Under the pieces are notes generated by a model, which saw nothing but the letters and a program-made list of their open reading frames with translations, made no database searches and was not told the DNA's origin. Shown piece by piece: positions 45,803 through 58,901 of a DNA stretch of 64,000 bases (the stretch's first letter is position 1; each line of letters starts with the position of its first letter). This DNA is from Chlorops oryzae (lineage: Eukaryota > Arthropoda > Insecta > Diptera > Chloropidae): contig CM035808.1 in assembly GCA_020466095.1 (NCBI GenBank), forward strand, positions 42,441,555 to 42,505,554, given 5' to 3'. A program made the translations under genes and the position numbers.

Positions 45803-48800
45803 ATGGTACAAATGGCTGAGCGAAATACTGACGGAATACTAGGAGTTGGGCGCAATGGGAGGCGTTCCCGTGGTCCTAGTCCGAATGGTCATGGAAGCGT
45901 TGGAGTCAGTTCCGTGGGATTAGGGAATGTTGGCGTCGGTGGCAATGGTGGAGGAACTGTTACTCCAGACACAAGTTCGGACGATGATAATTGTAAGCAA
46001 CTTCAACGGTTATACAATTAGGTACGCACATATATTTTAATCTTTGTTTGTTTTCAGCAATTAAACGCAATGGCAAATCAAAGACTAAACAAAGTGAATA
46101 TGAAGGTACAGTTTAGCGTAAATGTAAATGTGCGTTTATTTTACATGATTTTATGTGCTATTTTAGAAAAAATACGTGTGGGTCGCGATTATCAAGCAGT
46201 TTGTCCGCCATTAATTCCCGAGCAGGAAAGGAAGCCAGAAGTTCTGAATGATCGTGCTTTACTCGTTTGGTCACCAACAAAGGAAATTCCTGATTCAAAA
46301 TGTGAGTACGATCCTTTAACATAATCATTTTGTTTAGGAATTTCTCATTTCCTCTAAATACGTGTTTTGTGTCAAAAGAATCTTGTGTTGCACTTTGAAT
46401 TCTGCAAAAAATTACTTTCAAGACAATTTGTCTCCGTTTCTTGATTATATTTGTGCTGAAGTTAGATCATTTCAATTCATTTTTGAGACTATCTTGAGAA
46501 AGTTTTCTTCTACATCACGTTTCTCCCTTCATTCGTTCGTTTGATCGGTTAGCATTATATTTTCAACAGATTTAAAAATCCGTTTGTTTTAACAATTCTT
46601 TTAAATTTGAAGTAAAATAAAATACTTACTTGGTGGTATCTACAAATGACAATCAAGAATTGAAAGCCAAATTTTTAATGTGTATTCTATGCTTAAGATG
46701 ACATTTTGTACAGATTTTTCTGTGCATTATTTCTGGGATTATTGGAGACAAGGCACATTTAAGAAGGTGATGTCAGTGGTACAACAATGTGAAAAATTCT
46801 AAAATTTTAAAATCAGTTCACGTTTGTTTGAATTTTGTTCAAATATAAAAATTTTTAATTTCCTTGAAAAATGTAAGCCTACGAACAAGGCGTATTTAAC
46901 AAGGTGGTGGCAGTAGGAACTGCTCTTCTTCTTCCATTTCTTCAACTCGGAACTGTCAAAATTTTGTATTGAATTTCGTACGCTTACATTTTCCACGGAA
47001 ATTAAAAATGTTTATATTGGAACAAAATTCAAACAAGCGTGAACTGATTTTGACATTTCCGAGTTTTTTTTACATTGTTGTTGTACTACTGCCACCACCT
47101 TGTTAAATACGCCTTGCCTACGAAATTCAATAAAAATATTTGACAGTTTAGAGTTGAAAAAAGGAAGAAGAAGAGCAAGTTTCTACTGACGGTACCTTGT
47201 TAAATACGCCTTGATTGGAGATATCAATTCAGAGACTATTATACAATATGTAAAGTCGATTAATTTTAATGTGGACCGTTTAATTTTGAAAGTGGTGTAA
47301 CTACATTTTTCTATTTCGAGATATTAAGTTGTACATGTCCATTACCCAGCACCTGTCACCTTCCAGCAAAACTGCGAAGTCTTCATAATGGGTAGCTTAA
47401 CACTAATCCAAAAACTAAATTAATCCACGGTCTTCAAATTTCCCTCAAAGCCGCTCAGAACCGGAAAATAGAAAAATGGAGTTACATCACTTTCAAAGTA
47501 AACGGTCCATATGTAGAATTCGTTTTCAAATCAAGTCAATCGCGGTTTTCCCTATTTACAATTATAACGTCAGAGCCTTAAATACGTATGGCTGTTTGAA
47601 AGTCACAGTCTACAAATCTTAAAACTTCATTAGAGTGATAGATTCTATCTAAAACAGAGGAAAAAATAATTTTCACCTTTCTTAAAACACACGTAGTGGA
47701 AGAATACATATCGGTTGCCAAAGAGAAATATGGATACAATGGAGAACAAGCATTGGGCATGTTATTTTGGCATAAGCATGATCTTGAGCGTGCTGTAATG
47801 GACCTAGCGAATTTCACGCCATTTCCAGACGAATGGACCGTCGAAGACAAAGTACTTTTTGAACAAGCATTTCAATTTCATGGGAAAAGCTTTCACCGTA
47901 TACGACAAATGGTAAGTTATCTCAATACTTTTCATCGCACCCCTATGAAGATGAAGTTAACTGCTTATTTCTTCCGAAAGTAGTTGATCTATTTTTTTAA
48001 GATTCATTGTTTTGGTGAATCTTTGATTTATCCACGTTTAAAATATTAAAACATTAAGAATTCGATTTTATTTATTTATTTTTCCAACAGTTGCCTGATA
48101 AATCGATTGCCAGTTTGGTTAAATACTACTACTCATGGAAGAAAACGCGCCATCGTCAAAGCGTAATGGATAGACAAGAAAAAGCCAAAGCAAGTAAAGA
48201 GGGCTCAGAAAACGGAAGTGACAATGGAAGTAATGAAGAATCTGATAATGATGAGAAGGTAATTATTAGTTAAAGTAGTTAATAAAAAATAAAAGAAAAT
48301 AGTACAATAAGTTTAGGCTACGTATGTGTATGTTCAGCTTCAGAAATGCTAGTATGTAAGTAAAAAATTTTCTTTCACGATAATCTTCAAGTATTTTAAT
48401 TTTTTATAGTGCTTATTTTATTTATTAACGGTTTTTTTTACAATACAATATAGTTTTATTTAGAACCTATTTGTACAAAAAAAAAAAAAAAGAAAATATA
48501 AATATGCAAGTAAATTCACACACAAAGACACAAACAGACATTCATCATGCTTTGTTTCTGTGATTGCAAGAAAAGGAATTAATCAAAATTATTTCGAATT
48601 TTGGCAATGTTCCTAATATATTCAAAAGTTTATGGACAAGAGAACCCATGCTTATGTCGCCTTAAAAAGTTTTTCTTGTAATCACACAAATTGGTGCGTT
48701 CATTTAGCAATATATCAAATCATCTGCGATCAAGAGCAATGTAGTAGCACAAAATATTATCTAAGAATTCAAAGAATTCATAAGCCTTTTGCATTTTCGG

Positions 48801-51395
48801 CAGGCTCCGATTGCTTTTGCGAAAAATATAAAGCATGGCTAGTCTTTTTAAAATGCTTAGAACGCTTTTCATTTGGTTTTTTAGTTTTATATTGTTTTAT
48901 TTTTATTCAAATTGATAGAGTTAAGACAGTATTAGAGTTCGTTCGGACGTAGAATAATTAGTGTTTAGGAGTTGAAAATTATGAGCCAAAACTAAAATGG
49001 GATAGAGAGCCATGAACAAGTGCACAAAAGCACACAATAATTTAAGGTATATTTGAAGGTCATCTTAAGTGTTTAAAGTTCAATATCTAATGTTAAAATC
49101 TTCTCAACACATAGGAAACGAACTCTGGTAGCCGCTTTCTTGACAGAATTTTATCAATACAGCATTAAAACACTAAAGCACATTACACTTTAATGTTTAA
49201 ACTTATTTAAATACATAATTTCAGTCAATTTTATTCTTTATCGAAGTTATAGCTTGCCTTGTATATGTAATTGGAAGCATATAGAGTGTGGTATGTTCAT
49301 GTTCGAGCAAAAAGTGGAGAATTACAAAATCAATAACTTTTTGAATTTCTAAATAATTCGTTGCAAGTAATGTATTTCATCAAGTTATCTATCAATCCGC
49401 AAGGATTTTATATAAATTTACGTTAAAAAAAAATGCAGGAATCACTCAGACGAAAAATTTCAATAGTCTCTTATTCAGGTGTGTGATTGGATTCCCGGGA
49501 ATTCATTTCCCCGGGAAATTGAAATAAATACTCGGGAATTTAAATATTTTCGAAATTTTTTAATTCAAAAATTTTATCGTATAGCCGCTCTTTTGTTTTT
49601 GACAATGTTATTTCTTTCAAAATAGCCATACATTCTTCAAAATATTGGAGGAACGAAATTCCCTTTCCCCAAAATATGGGGAAAGGGAATCCAATCACAT
49701 GCCCGATTAGTTGCTCCAGTAATTTCGAAGATTTTGAATAAATTCAGCTCGACTCAAAGAAACTTTGACATATTATTAGTTTTATTAAAAAATAAGCCAT
49801 TTATGACTCATTTTTAAGAAAAAAATGTGAAAATATTTCTTTGGGTGGACCTTTTTTCTATAAATTAAACTCGTTTCCGTTTTTTATTTATTTATTTTTT
49901 TTTTTAATAAACTTGAAGAAAAGGTTAAATGAAATGTGCTTTGGCGTCGAACCATTCGGTATTGATAGTTCGTAAGCTTCCTTCAAAATATCCCAAAACA
50001 ACTACTTTACAATTTTTATTGTTTGTAATAATGGTGATTTTTACTTCAGTAATAACAAATTTAATTTTTCTGTTTTAATATTCAGTTAGTATTTTTTTAA
50101 AAATTGTACAAAAAATCGATAATTTTACAGTGGGAATACCAACATTGCTTGCTGATAAATTGCACAAAATTTTATTGCTACTTTCATCATGCTTTTTATG
50201 CTAACTTAACTCAGAATGAAAGACGCCTGCATATACATATACACATTTGTATGATTAATTTTATTTCATTTCATTTCAATATTCTAATAAGTACTTGTAA
50301 GTCTACTTCATCGTTCATGAACAATATTTATTGTTAGACAAAATTGAATAATTTAAGATTTAATGCTATTTGAAGACTGTTTATATATTTGCAAAAGAAA
50401 AAAACTCATTTAAAATTATCAACTCCATCATTTAGAGAATATCAAAGTGTTAAAAATAACATCAAACTAACTAACAATTATGATTAAAAATAAACAAAAT
50501 GTGTTTTGTCTGCAAAAGAAGTTTTAAACAAAATTCATGTGTTTCCTTTCAAAACGGAAAAAGGCTAACAAATTTTGGACTCATATCATTAAAGCTTCGT
50601 TAATTCCATATGGGCATTGCTGCTTGTTCATTAACACCGAAAGTTTCCATTGTACTGCTCCTAAAAAAAAACAAAAATCATACTCGAACAGGAGCTGTGC
50701 GAATACATTAATTTGAAGTGTTTGTTGTATCGATTAAATTATTTTTATTTCAAATTTTTTCATTATTTCCATATCATTTCTTTTCTTGAATATCTGATGA
50801 TCAGGAAGCTAACTTTCCTTTGCTTATATTTATTTCTTTGTCATCGTTCATACAAAAACAACTGTTCACCTTTTCCTCTGACTTCACTGGGTTTTTACTT
50901 CACCCATTTTATTTTCATTATTCACCCATTCCCGTGCACTTTCTCATATGTCGTTACATCCTCAAAGATGAATACTTGCATATTTCTTTATTTAACCTTT
51001 CAAATATATACAGGGTGTCCCGAAAACTTTTGTAAAAAATCAAACCATCGATAGGTCGAGTCAAGAGAACATTTTTTTGTTTTCAGACAAAACTCTCTTG
51101 TTGGTACCGTTTACGAGCTATAGCACTTCAAAAACAGTTTATTTTTGTATGAAATTTCTAGTATTCTTTCATTTTAACCCGGTAGGGCCTAGCGATGCCA
51201 TATGGCATCACTAAAAAAGTTCGTGTTTTGTCATCAAAACTTCAAAACCGGTTCATATTTTATTTTATTTTTAAAATTTATTTTTTTCAATTCAGGCGCT
51301 ACCGGGTTAAACAAAAAAATTTCATACAAAAATAAACTGTTTTTGAAGTGCTATAGCTCGTAAACTTTTTACAAAAGTTTTCGGGACACCATGTA

Positions 51396-51426
<31 letters not shown>

Positions 51427-54400
51427 TTGTCTAAGCTAGTAGCTGAAAGTAGGATAATATGTGGAGATTAGGTTTTAGTCAGTAACCCAAAGGATTCACA
51501 TACTTGAACTAAGTTGTTTTTCTTATTGCTGTTGCCCTCTGTACAAATGAGCCGTTCTTAAAAAAAAAAAAAAAAATAAAACTAAAGCCAATTGGGGAAA
51601 ATAATGCATTAATTTTGTTCTTGAACTTCTTTTGAAGCCCATCCCGAAGAAAGGAATGACTGATTTAACAAGAATATTCCTATTTGTTCAGCTAATATCC
51701 CTTCATTTTTCGTTGAACTGTAAATAGTTTTAACCGAGTTTCTTTTCTTTTCCCTTTCTTCTGTTCGCACCTTAAATCGCTGCGTTCAAACTCTATAGGA
51801 TCAAGTAACGACTGCAAATAGTTCTTCGGTCTTACATGATCAGAACAATTCAAAAGCAAGCGGCAGCAGTAGTGGCAATATGAGTGTTACAGATGGTGTT
51901 TTGCTAGGAAAGCAGAATAAATCGCATGATTTGACCGATGGTGATAATGAGAGTAGTATTTCTACTCCCATGAATGCGAATGCCATTAAACGACAGCAAA
52001 CACCGCCAACTTCGAGCACAACTGATTCATCGGGTGGTCGAAGTACACCAACGAATGCTGGTAGCGCAGGCGGTTATTGTACAAATTGTGGTGTTGCTGG
52101 TCACATTTTACATCCATCGCCGCATGGAAAACTATGTTTCAGTTGTCATCACCACTGGAGGTATGAGAGCCGTCAAAATACATAGAACTCTAATTTTTTT
52201 TTTGGTTTTTCCTCATACATACCCTTTAATAACTTCAGGCGTACGGGTAACAAGAGGCCTACTTCAGGACCTTGGTTCGGAAAGCGCTCTCGTGACAATG
52301 AACGTCATAAGCGTAAGCCCCCTCGTGGCATGTATATCAACCATGATGACATTGTCACACTGGCCAGTTCAACAGAAAATGAAGAAAAGTTTATATCAAG
52401 CATTGACAGAGAAATCGTTTCTTTATTAACTCAAGTAAGAATATTTCAGTGTTTTGAGAAGTAAATTTTTAAAAAATTTCACCTCTTCGAAAGTTCAGTA
52501 TGTGAATCTTTAAAATTTTTTTATAAATGGGAATGGAACTTTGAATATACATATATATATATTTCAGAAAATTTTGTCCGCAGAAACACTCAATTTAAAA
52601 AAATGTGATAACCTTTTCTTATAAATGTTTATATTCGTTACCCCAGTGCGCTTAGAAAGGCAGAATTTTTTTCATTTGTGCACGGAAAAACTCCCGAGAA
52701 ATGTTTAGAATCGGGCTGTATATATATACATATATAGCACAGCGGTATTCACTCAAGGTCTTGTTACTTTGTAGGCTTTCCTGGGTCTCAGAAGCCGAGA
52801 CGATCTGTTAGATGTGTGATGTAGTACCTTAACGAACTGTAAGGAGACTTTTAGTCTTTAATTGTTTGGAGACCCGATCTAAACTTGTTTGCAAATCACC
52901 TGTCTGCAATTGCCAGTGTCAATGTCAATACCACTTTTTGTAAGGGAACCTATGATTTCGGGATTTTACTCTTATGAATTGGTTGGGTGTACATCAGTCC
53001 AATTGGTAAAATTTCGTCGACTAAGAGACGCGAAGCCTAGTTTTTCTCATTTTTTCCAAGCAAACAAGCACAACAAAACTTTCCATATAAACAATGAGCT
53101 TGAGTGAAAAGGCCTATCAGGCTCGTGTACGAAGAATTTTCCCAATTTTTGAAACCAGTAAGTTTTGAAATCGTGTACATTCAGTGTGAGTTGAGAAATT
53201 TTTGAAAGTTCAGAAAGTTCAAGAATATTTCAACGGGAAACATGCCAATGGAGGGAACACGAACAACAAATATCGCTCATATATGTGAAAAAATGAAAAT
53301 TATATAAAAATTTGTTAGAAAAATTATCTGCCTAGTTTTTTTGATTTGCAAGTGCATTGGACTTTTTTGTTTTTTTGGAAAGTTCATTATAAATTCTATT
53401 GACTCAATGTTTATAAATTGCTTCAAAAATTAAAACAATGTCAAAAGATCGATTAACATTTGTGCACAAACCAAACAAAGTTCGTGTTTTAGCAAATGCA
53501 ATAATATGAAAAATACTGAAAAATTTCATAATCGCTAGTATCCCTAAAAAATATTAATAAAAGATCTTTACAATAAATAGTAAATATTAGGGATCTGCCA
53601 GTACCGAAATAGACCGACGTCAAAGTTCCAATCTCTTTTTGAAATTTGCGTATTTAAGTGATGTGATTAAATTTTAAAGTAAGTTCGTTTATCGGATTAA
53701 AGGTGCAGTTTAATAAGAAGACTATCTCAGCATTAAAAAAGAAAAATGCTGAAAATATCGAAGAAATCCGTACGCCTGAAAGCATCAATCGCATCAATGC
53801 ACGTTGGACCAATGATGAGGTGGTCCTGGGCGTTGAGTGTGTACGTAAATTTGGGAAAGACTTTCAAGTGAGTTTCTTTTCGCTTTGAAAACATTTTCAA
53901 TTGTCCGAAAAAATAATTCTGATCAATTTCAGGCAATCGCAGAAACGCTCGGTACAAAAACTGAAGCGCACGTGCGGACATTTTATTTAAATTATAGACG
54001 ACGTTATAACCTAGATCAATTAGTTAAGCAATACGAAGCGGAAAAAGAAGCCTCGGTAGCAGCCTCAAATTCATCATCGACAATTGCAGGCAGCAGCAGC
54101 ATAACTGATACTACCAATAATATCGGCATTAAAAAGGACGATACTAAAAAGAAGGATATTGTGATCTCATGCAATTCGGGTGCCAACGATGAATCAGATA
54201 ATCCAACTTCAAGAGATAGTAGCGTATCGAAATCATTAAACAGTGACGATAAAGCGAATGACTCGAACAGTACGACACGAAAGGATAATGTTATCGTAGA
54301 AGTAAGTACAGTAATATAATTGGTAAAAAGACACTTGATTCTACATTCGAAAAAATTTCCCGACATTTTCAGATCGATCTAGATGCTGAACAAAATGATC

Positions 54401-54468
54401 CTCCGCCCAGTAAAAAATTTGCCTTAAATGTTACTAATCAGGATTACCCAAAATCCAGTGTCGTTTGA
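45803..54468 (+). CDS. CoRest: CoREST transcriptional corepressor
   Basis: Nuclear scaffold that couples histone demethylase LSD1 and HDAC1/2 to repressors. Ten exons with consensus splice sites: 45803-45992, 46058-46105, 46167-46301, 47697-47911, 48091-48258, 51799-52160, 52239-52434, 53703-53867, 53933-54301, 54373-54468. Together they give 647 residues in frame. Order: Gly/Ser-rich N-terminus (1-63); ELM2 from about 84 ([32 protein letters not shown]) to about 165; SANT1 about 169-215 ([36 protein letters not shown]). An acidic Ser/Gly/Asn stretch follows. A C4 finger sits at 346-368 (C-x2-C-x15-C-x2-C), then the LSD1-binding helical linker ([10 protein letters not shown]... to SALKKK), and SANT2 about 471-525 ([33 protein letters not shown]). 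The Ser/Thr-rich tail ends KSSVV. The exon 8 start at 53703 keeps alignment with other CoRESTs; 53709 is a lesser alternative. The finger exon (6) follows a 3.5 kb intron and could be alternatively spliced. Confidence 0.95.
46749..47212. repeat. Interleaved pair of inverted repeats in CoREST intron 3
   Basis: Two left arms (46749, 46885) and two right arms (ending 47117, 47212) all carry CAAGG(C)(G/A)(T/C)ATTTAA.AAGGT or its complement. By internal sequence arm 1 pairs with arm 3 (ACAACA.TGT.AAAAA, GTTCACG.TTGTTTGAATTTT) and arm 2 pairs with arm 4 (CTTCTTCTTCC, ACTGTCAAA). CCTACGAA precedes arm 2 and follows arm 3. Non-coding. Confidence 0.7.
49480..49704. mobile_element. Foldback element in CoREST intron 5
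   Basis: GTGTGTGATTGGATTCCCGG at the left pairs with the right-end complement GCATGTGATTGGATTCCCTT. The GAAATTCCC and TTTCCCC tracts are repeated in both arms. A similar CTTTCCCCGGGAAAGGG core is seen near 7180-7197. No clear target duplication. Confidence 0.6.
51011..51393. mobile_element. MITE, Tc1/mariner-like (TA duplication), hosting a TTAA element
   Basis: CAGGGTGTCCCGAAAACTTT at the left pairs with the complement CATGGTGTCCCGAAAACTTT at the right, each next to TA. The arms continue as a nearly perfect hairpin (GTTTACGAGCTATAGCACTT, CAAAAACAGTTTATTTTTGT on both sides). With the nested element removed it is about 250 bases. Confidence 0.8.
51178..51306. mobile_element. piggyBac-like mini-element (TTAA duplication)
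   Basis: CCCGGTAGGGCCTAG at the left pairs with the complement CCCGGTAGCGCCTGA at the right. TTAA lies on both sides (51174-51177, 51307-51310), as required by piggyBac-type transposition. 129 bases, non-coding, exactly in the loop of the surrounding hairpin. Confidence 0.75.
52641..52717 (+). repeat. Short dispersed repeat in CoREST intron 7
   Basis: CCCCAGTGCGCTTAGAAAGG, AGAATTTTTTTCA, GGAAAAACTCCCGAGAAATG and TTTAGAATCGGGCT in order. This is the best preserved of the four copies. The rest of intron 7 (52435-53702) shows no gene. Confidence 0.65.
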
Positions 54469-57400
54469 AGCTTATATTTTATATATTTAAACGACGCTTA
54501 TAATTTGTCTGAAGTGTTTTTTAGATCTAAGTCAAGCTCGCTCCTGCAGCATTATATAATTTTAGTCTTGTATTCATTTATATTTGAGGACATTATGAAC
54601 GCATGTATTTAACTTTTATTGTTCTCATTAAAGTGTTACTTGGTGCCTGTGAAGCTCAAGCATCACCCATAAAAGCATATTTTCATTTTAAATGTATAAA
54701 CTTGAATTCACCAATTGTATGCATCAAATTTATTGAAAAGGAAAGTGTATCGTTGCGCTTATAAAGATTTTTTAAGGCGATATAAAAAATTCAGTCTAGA
54801 AAAGAATAGAAATTTCGATTTCGCATTAAAAAACTTATTGTCAACGACGATTTTTTGACGTGACTGTGCGTTTTTCTACTCAAAACCTGTAAAACAAATT
54901 CTATAATAAAGGCATATGGAAATTACTTGTTTGACTCAAAGGCATCAAGAAAAACGTAATAAAATACATAAGAATTTTAAATCAAAACATACGATCTATG
55001 GCGTTAATAACAAATTTAAGCCTTAGTTCTATCCCTCTATGATTAAAAATTTATTTGTAGCTAATTAACCAATTGAAATTGCACGATTTTTTACATAACG
55101 GAGTGGTTTTTTATTTTGATTTAAGTAGAAAATTATAAAATAATTTGCATAAGAATGCATCTTCAAATTTATGAGTTCAGAAAATTTAAGCTTCTCAGGC
55201 CCGTTTCTTAGTGTTTCTGTTAACGCTTTTCCCCGCGATGTACTCTCAAAAAGTCAAAATGAAAATCTTTAACGGAAGCACTAATAAAAGAGACTAAGAA
55301 AAGAGACAATAATGAAAATCAATATAAATTATAAAATTATGTTCTGAAATTTGTATGTACAAGCTAAAACAAACATGCACTTATATTTTAATTTAAATTA
55401 TATGAATTGTTAGTTAATTTCATATTTTTTTTGAATAATTTTACGTTTAGCTTTGGCTTACATGCTTTTGTTTATGCATTCGTAAATGTATACGGCCGTA
55501 ATCGTGCACGGACACAATTAGTTCAGAAAATTAGTACTACCTGTCTGGGGACGTACATTATGAACACAAATTTCATAAAAGCTGGCTAACAGCCAGAAAA
55601 AATAAACAAAAATGAATTTTAATTTTCAGTATAACAATATAGGAAAAATATTGAAGATTTTAATTTTTGATTTAAATTCTTTGATGAATGTCCTCAAGAT
55701 ACGATTTATAAATCACGTTTGTGCATATGCAATTGCCATTTTATATTTTGAATTGCTCAATTCATTTGATTTGAAATCAAAACGGAATTTCAAACTCATC
55801 TTGAATTTAACAAAATGATTTCAGATCATGTGATTCTAAATCGGAACAGATTTTAATCATTTGATTCTACAACAGAAAGATGTTCAATCATTTGATTTAA
55901 ATCCAAAAAATTTGAAATCATTTTTGAATGAAATCAATCAAGATGTTCAATCATTTGATTAAATACAAAAATTATTTAATTCAGTGTTATTGTCAGATTC
56001 ATAAAATGATTAAACGTCCATCATGTTAAATCAAACAAGTCGAGACTGAAATTTGGTCAGGTAGCACTCGATACGTACAAACACGAATACGCACTCATAT
56101 CAGCTAAAACTCATCGTCTAATCGTCTGGTTAAGCACTTTCATTATCTACTACAATGCATCTCACTGTGTTGTGATTTACACATACGAAGAATCGATTTG
56201 AAACAATATTTTGAAGTTAAATCCAAAACGTGATAACATTTTATTTGCGCATTTAGAAAAATGATTAGAAATACATTTTCTTAAATCTGATTTAATCGTT
56301 TTGCAATTAAATAAATGATGACAATTCAAATTAAAAAAGTGTTCGAAAAGTTTTTTATATAGGAATCATCTAATAAGGCAATCGACAAAGAATTAAATCA
56401 GTATTGAAAAATAAATTTCTTCATATTTTAGATTAAAATGATTGCAATCAAAAGTAAACTATTTGAAAATGATTTAAACCGAAAATCTACGATTTTAATA
56501 TTTTTTACAGCTTGGACGTATACTATATATGCAACCAAATTTACATAAAAGCTGCGTCATTTTTAATCAGGCCAGAAAAATCAAAACAAAATAATTTTAT
56601 TTTCAGTAGTAATAGAGGAATCATACAATAATTGATTTTATTTTTGAACTCTTTTGAGTTTCAGAATAAAATAATTTTTGTAGATCATCCGAAATGCGCT
56701 ACTTGCTTGTACAGCAAACACGTATCTGGAATATTGATTAAAGTGTTACCGATTTGCTACGATTTCTTAATTACATTATAAACGTTTTGGCGATATTAAG
56801 ATATATTGCTAATGCCAAAGCTATTACAATTAAAAGTGTCGTCAATTTTTTAAGATAAGGATGAAAAACAAAGAACAAAACATTTTATGTTAGTGTTAAG
56901 GAAAAAAAATTATTTTTTTTTAGCAAAAACAACAACGGCTCAATAATCATTTTGTATTTGTGACATCATCGGGCTGAAATGGCGCTATCTTGTTTTCTTG
57001 TATCATGGGCAAACATTACTGGTAAATAATTGATTTTAAAGGTTCCGTTTGCTGCATTTTCCTTAAGTTATTATAAAACAGATTGGGATATTGAAATAAT
57101 TTTTGCTTAACACTGCCGAACAAATGCTAGTATCTAAACTTAAAAGCAATTGTCATTATACAAGAATACATCACGTATTAAGAGAAATGAATTATTGTTT
57201 GCTTGCTTACATTTGTACAATTTTCTTTGATTCAGCAAAAATCAACTAAAGAGTTTCTTCCGAGCGTCGATGTCAATTGGATAATTCATGGCTTGCTCTT
57301 CGATATTTGTTCCATAATTCTCAATTAAAATCAACTTCACCAAATAGTGCCCATATTTTACACATAACGATATACATTATATATGAACAAACATTTTCAC

Positions 57401-58901
57401 AGTGGCCTAATATCAAAGCTGTTAATGAATGATTCATTTTTGTTTTTTAACTCTAATGGTTTGAAGAATTTGGAGTGACTAAATTTCACCAACAATTTGA
57501 ATCGAATTAATATTTGAATAAATTCATTTCACGGAAAATTTAATTGAATTAAAATTTGAATACATAAGAAAAATGCATTCATGAAATTGTAATTCATTAT
57601 GTGAATGATTCGCAGATTCTTTCAAAACAGAATCATTCATTAGAAGCTCTACCTAATACAATATTGTAAAACGTTATATTGCAAAATTGTCCAGATACGA
57701 ATAAATTAATAACAAATAAATTTTTTGTTAATTTTGTTCATCCATAATAACCAATATGGATATGGCAAAGCAAAACATATTCAAGTGCACAGAGAAGAAT
57801 GCATCCTTACAATTGAGTTTATTACGAATATTGAGGCTTCCAATGAATTGAGAGAACTCTTAGGAATTATGAACGACCAAAGCCTTACAATAGATCAATA
57901 TCTTACCAGTTTTACTTCAATTCAAAGTATTTTATTTATAATACATCTCAGTTCGCCAATGAAAAACAAATTCCTGTCATCGAATCATAATTTTATTTTA
58001 TTTGTTAAATATTTTTTTTTTACAACATTTATCCATCATGCTAAGAGGAATTTATTTTATTTTTTTGATTTCCTTAAACTAAATCTAAAATTTATAGTAC
58101 CTAGGATCATTCTAACATTATTCAATGTTTCATCATTTTACAAATACATATAAACTTCGGTTTTACAAACATAATCAAGTAGAGTAGTTGTATTATCGTA
58201 AGTAGTAAATTACATTGTGTTGCTTAGCTTAGCTTATTTCTTCTAGACAAAGAATAGTTAAGATAGAAGTCGAAGTAAGCTATAGCTAGGTAACTGCTTT
58301 GTGGTTGGAATTTTTAAACGATGAACTATTGTGCTTGAATGGACTAGTAAAGTGAAAAAATTGTCTATTGTTTAAAAAGGAAAATTGTTCAAACAAAAAC
58401 TATATTGAACGGTTTTGTTTTGAGAAGTGTTTTAAATAATTTTCATACTTTCTTGCTCGTTTGTGATATTGAAATTTCAATTCAAGAGCATCGATTGTTT
58501 TCGTAAAAAAGTTCGTATATTAAAAACATAACAAAACATTTTTTTTTTTTTTTTTGCAGAAGTTGACCATATTTGAAAACTGTTTTCAAACTAAATATTC
58601 CAAGACAAAGAGATGTACAATTTTATTTGAAAACATTATTTACAATTTTTGAATTATTCAAGACATTCAGTGTCCAAAGTTGACCATCCGTTTTACTGGT
58701 TGTCTTTTTTTGGAATGCTTTTAAAGTTGGTCTTTTGTTTTCGTTTTGCTTTTGACGGACTTCCTTTCAAAATTAAATTATCGACCCATGTGGGAACTAA
58801 TTTAAATTTTTATTTTTATTCTTTTGCCATAATTGTCCGAAACGAGTATTTGAGTAACTTTTGATAATTTGATTTTAAAAGAAGTCGTCAAAGGTTTTGG
58901 A
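54469..58901. other. Shared 3' region of CoREST and the homeobox gene
   Basis: The two genes converge here, so both 3' UTRs lie in this AT-rich 4.4 kb, but I cannot place their poly(A) sites. TCATTTGATT/AATCAAATGA motifs cluster at 55740-56060. Two short coding-like frames (57376-57245 minus, 57725-58153 plus) have no recognised domain. Confidence 0.5.

Larger units (their letters stand above)
48259..51798. other. CoREST intron 5
   Basis: A 3.5 kb intron starting GTAATT and ending CTATAG. Apart from the repeats listed at 49480-49704 and 51011-51393 it is AT-rich and shows no gene. The frames at 48632-48952 and 50713-51054 have no domain. Confidence 0.6.

Noticed and set aside
47700..47850. 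Minus-strand frame 47850-47578
   Set aside because: Antisense to the ELM2/SANT exon of CoREST.
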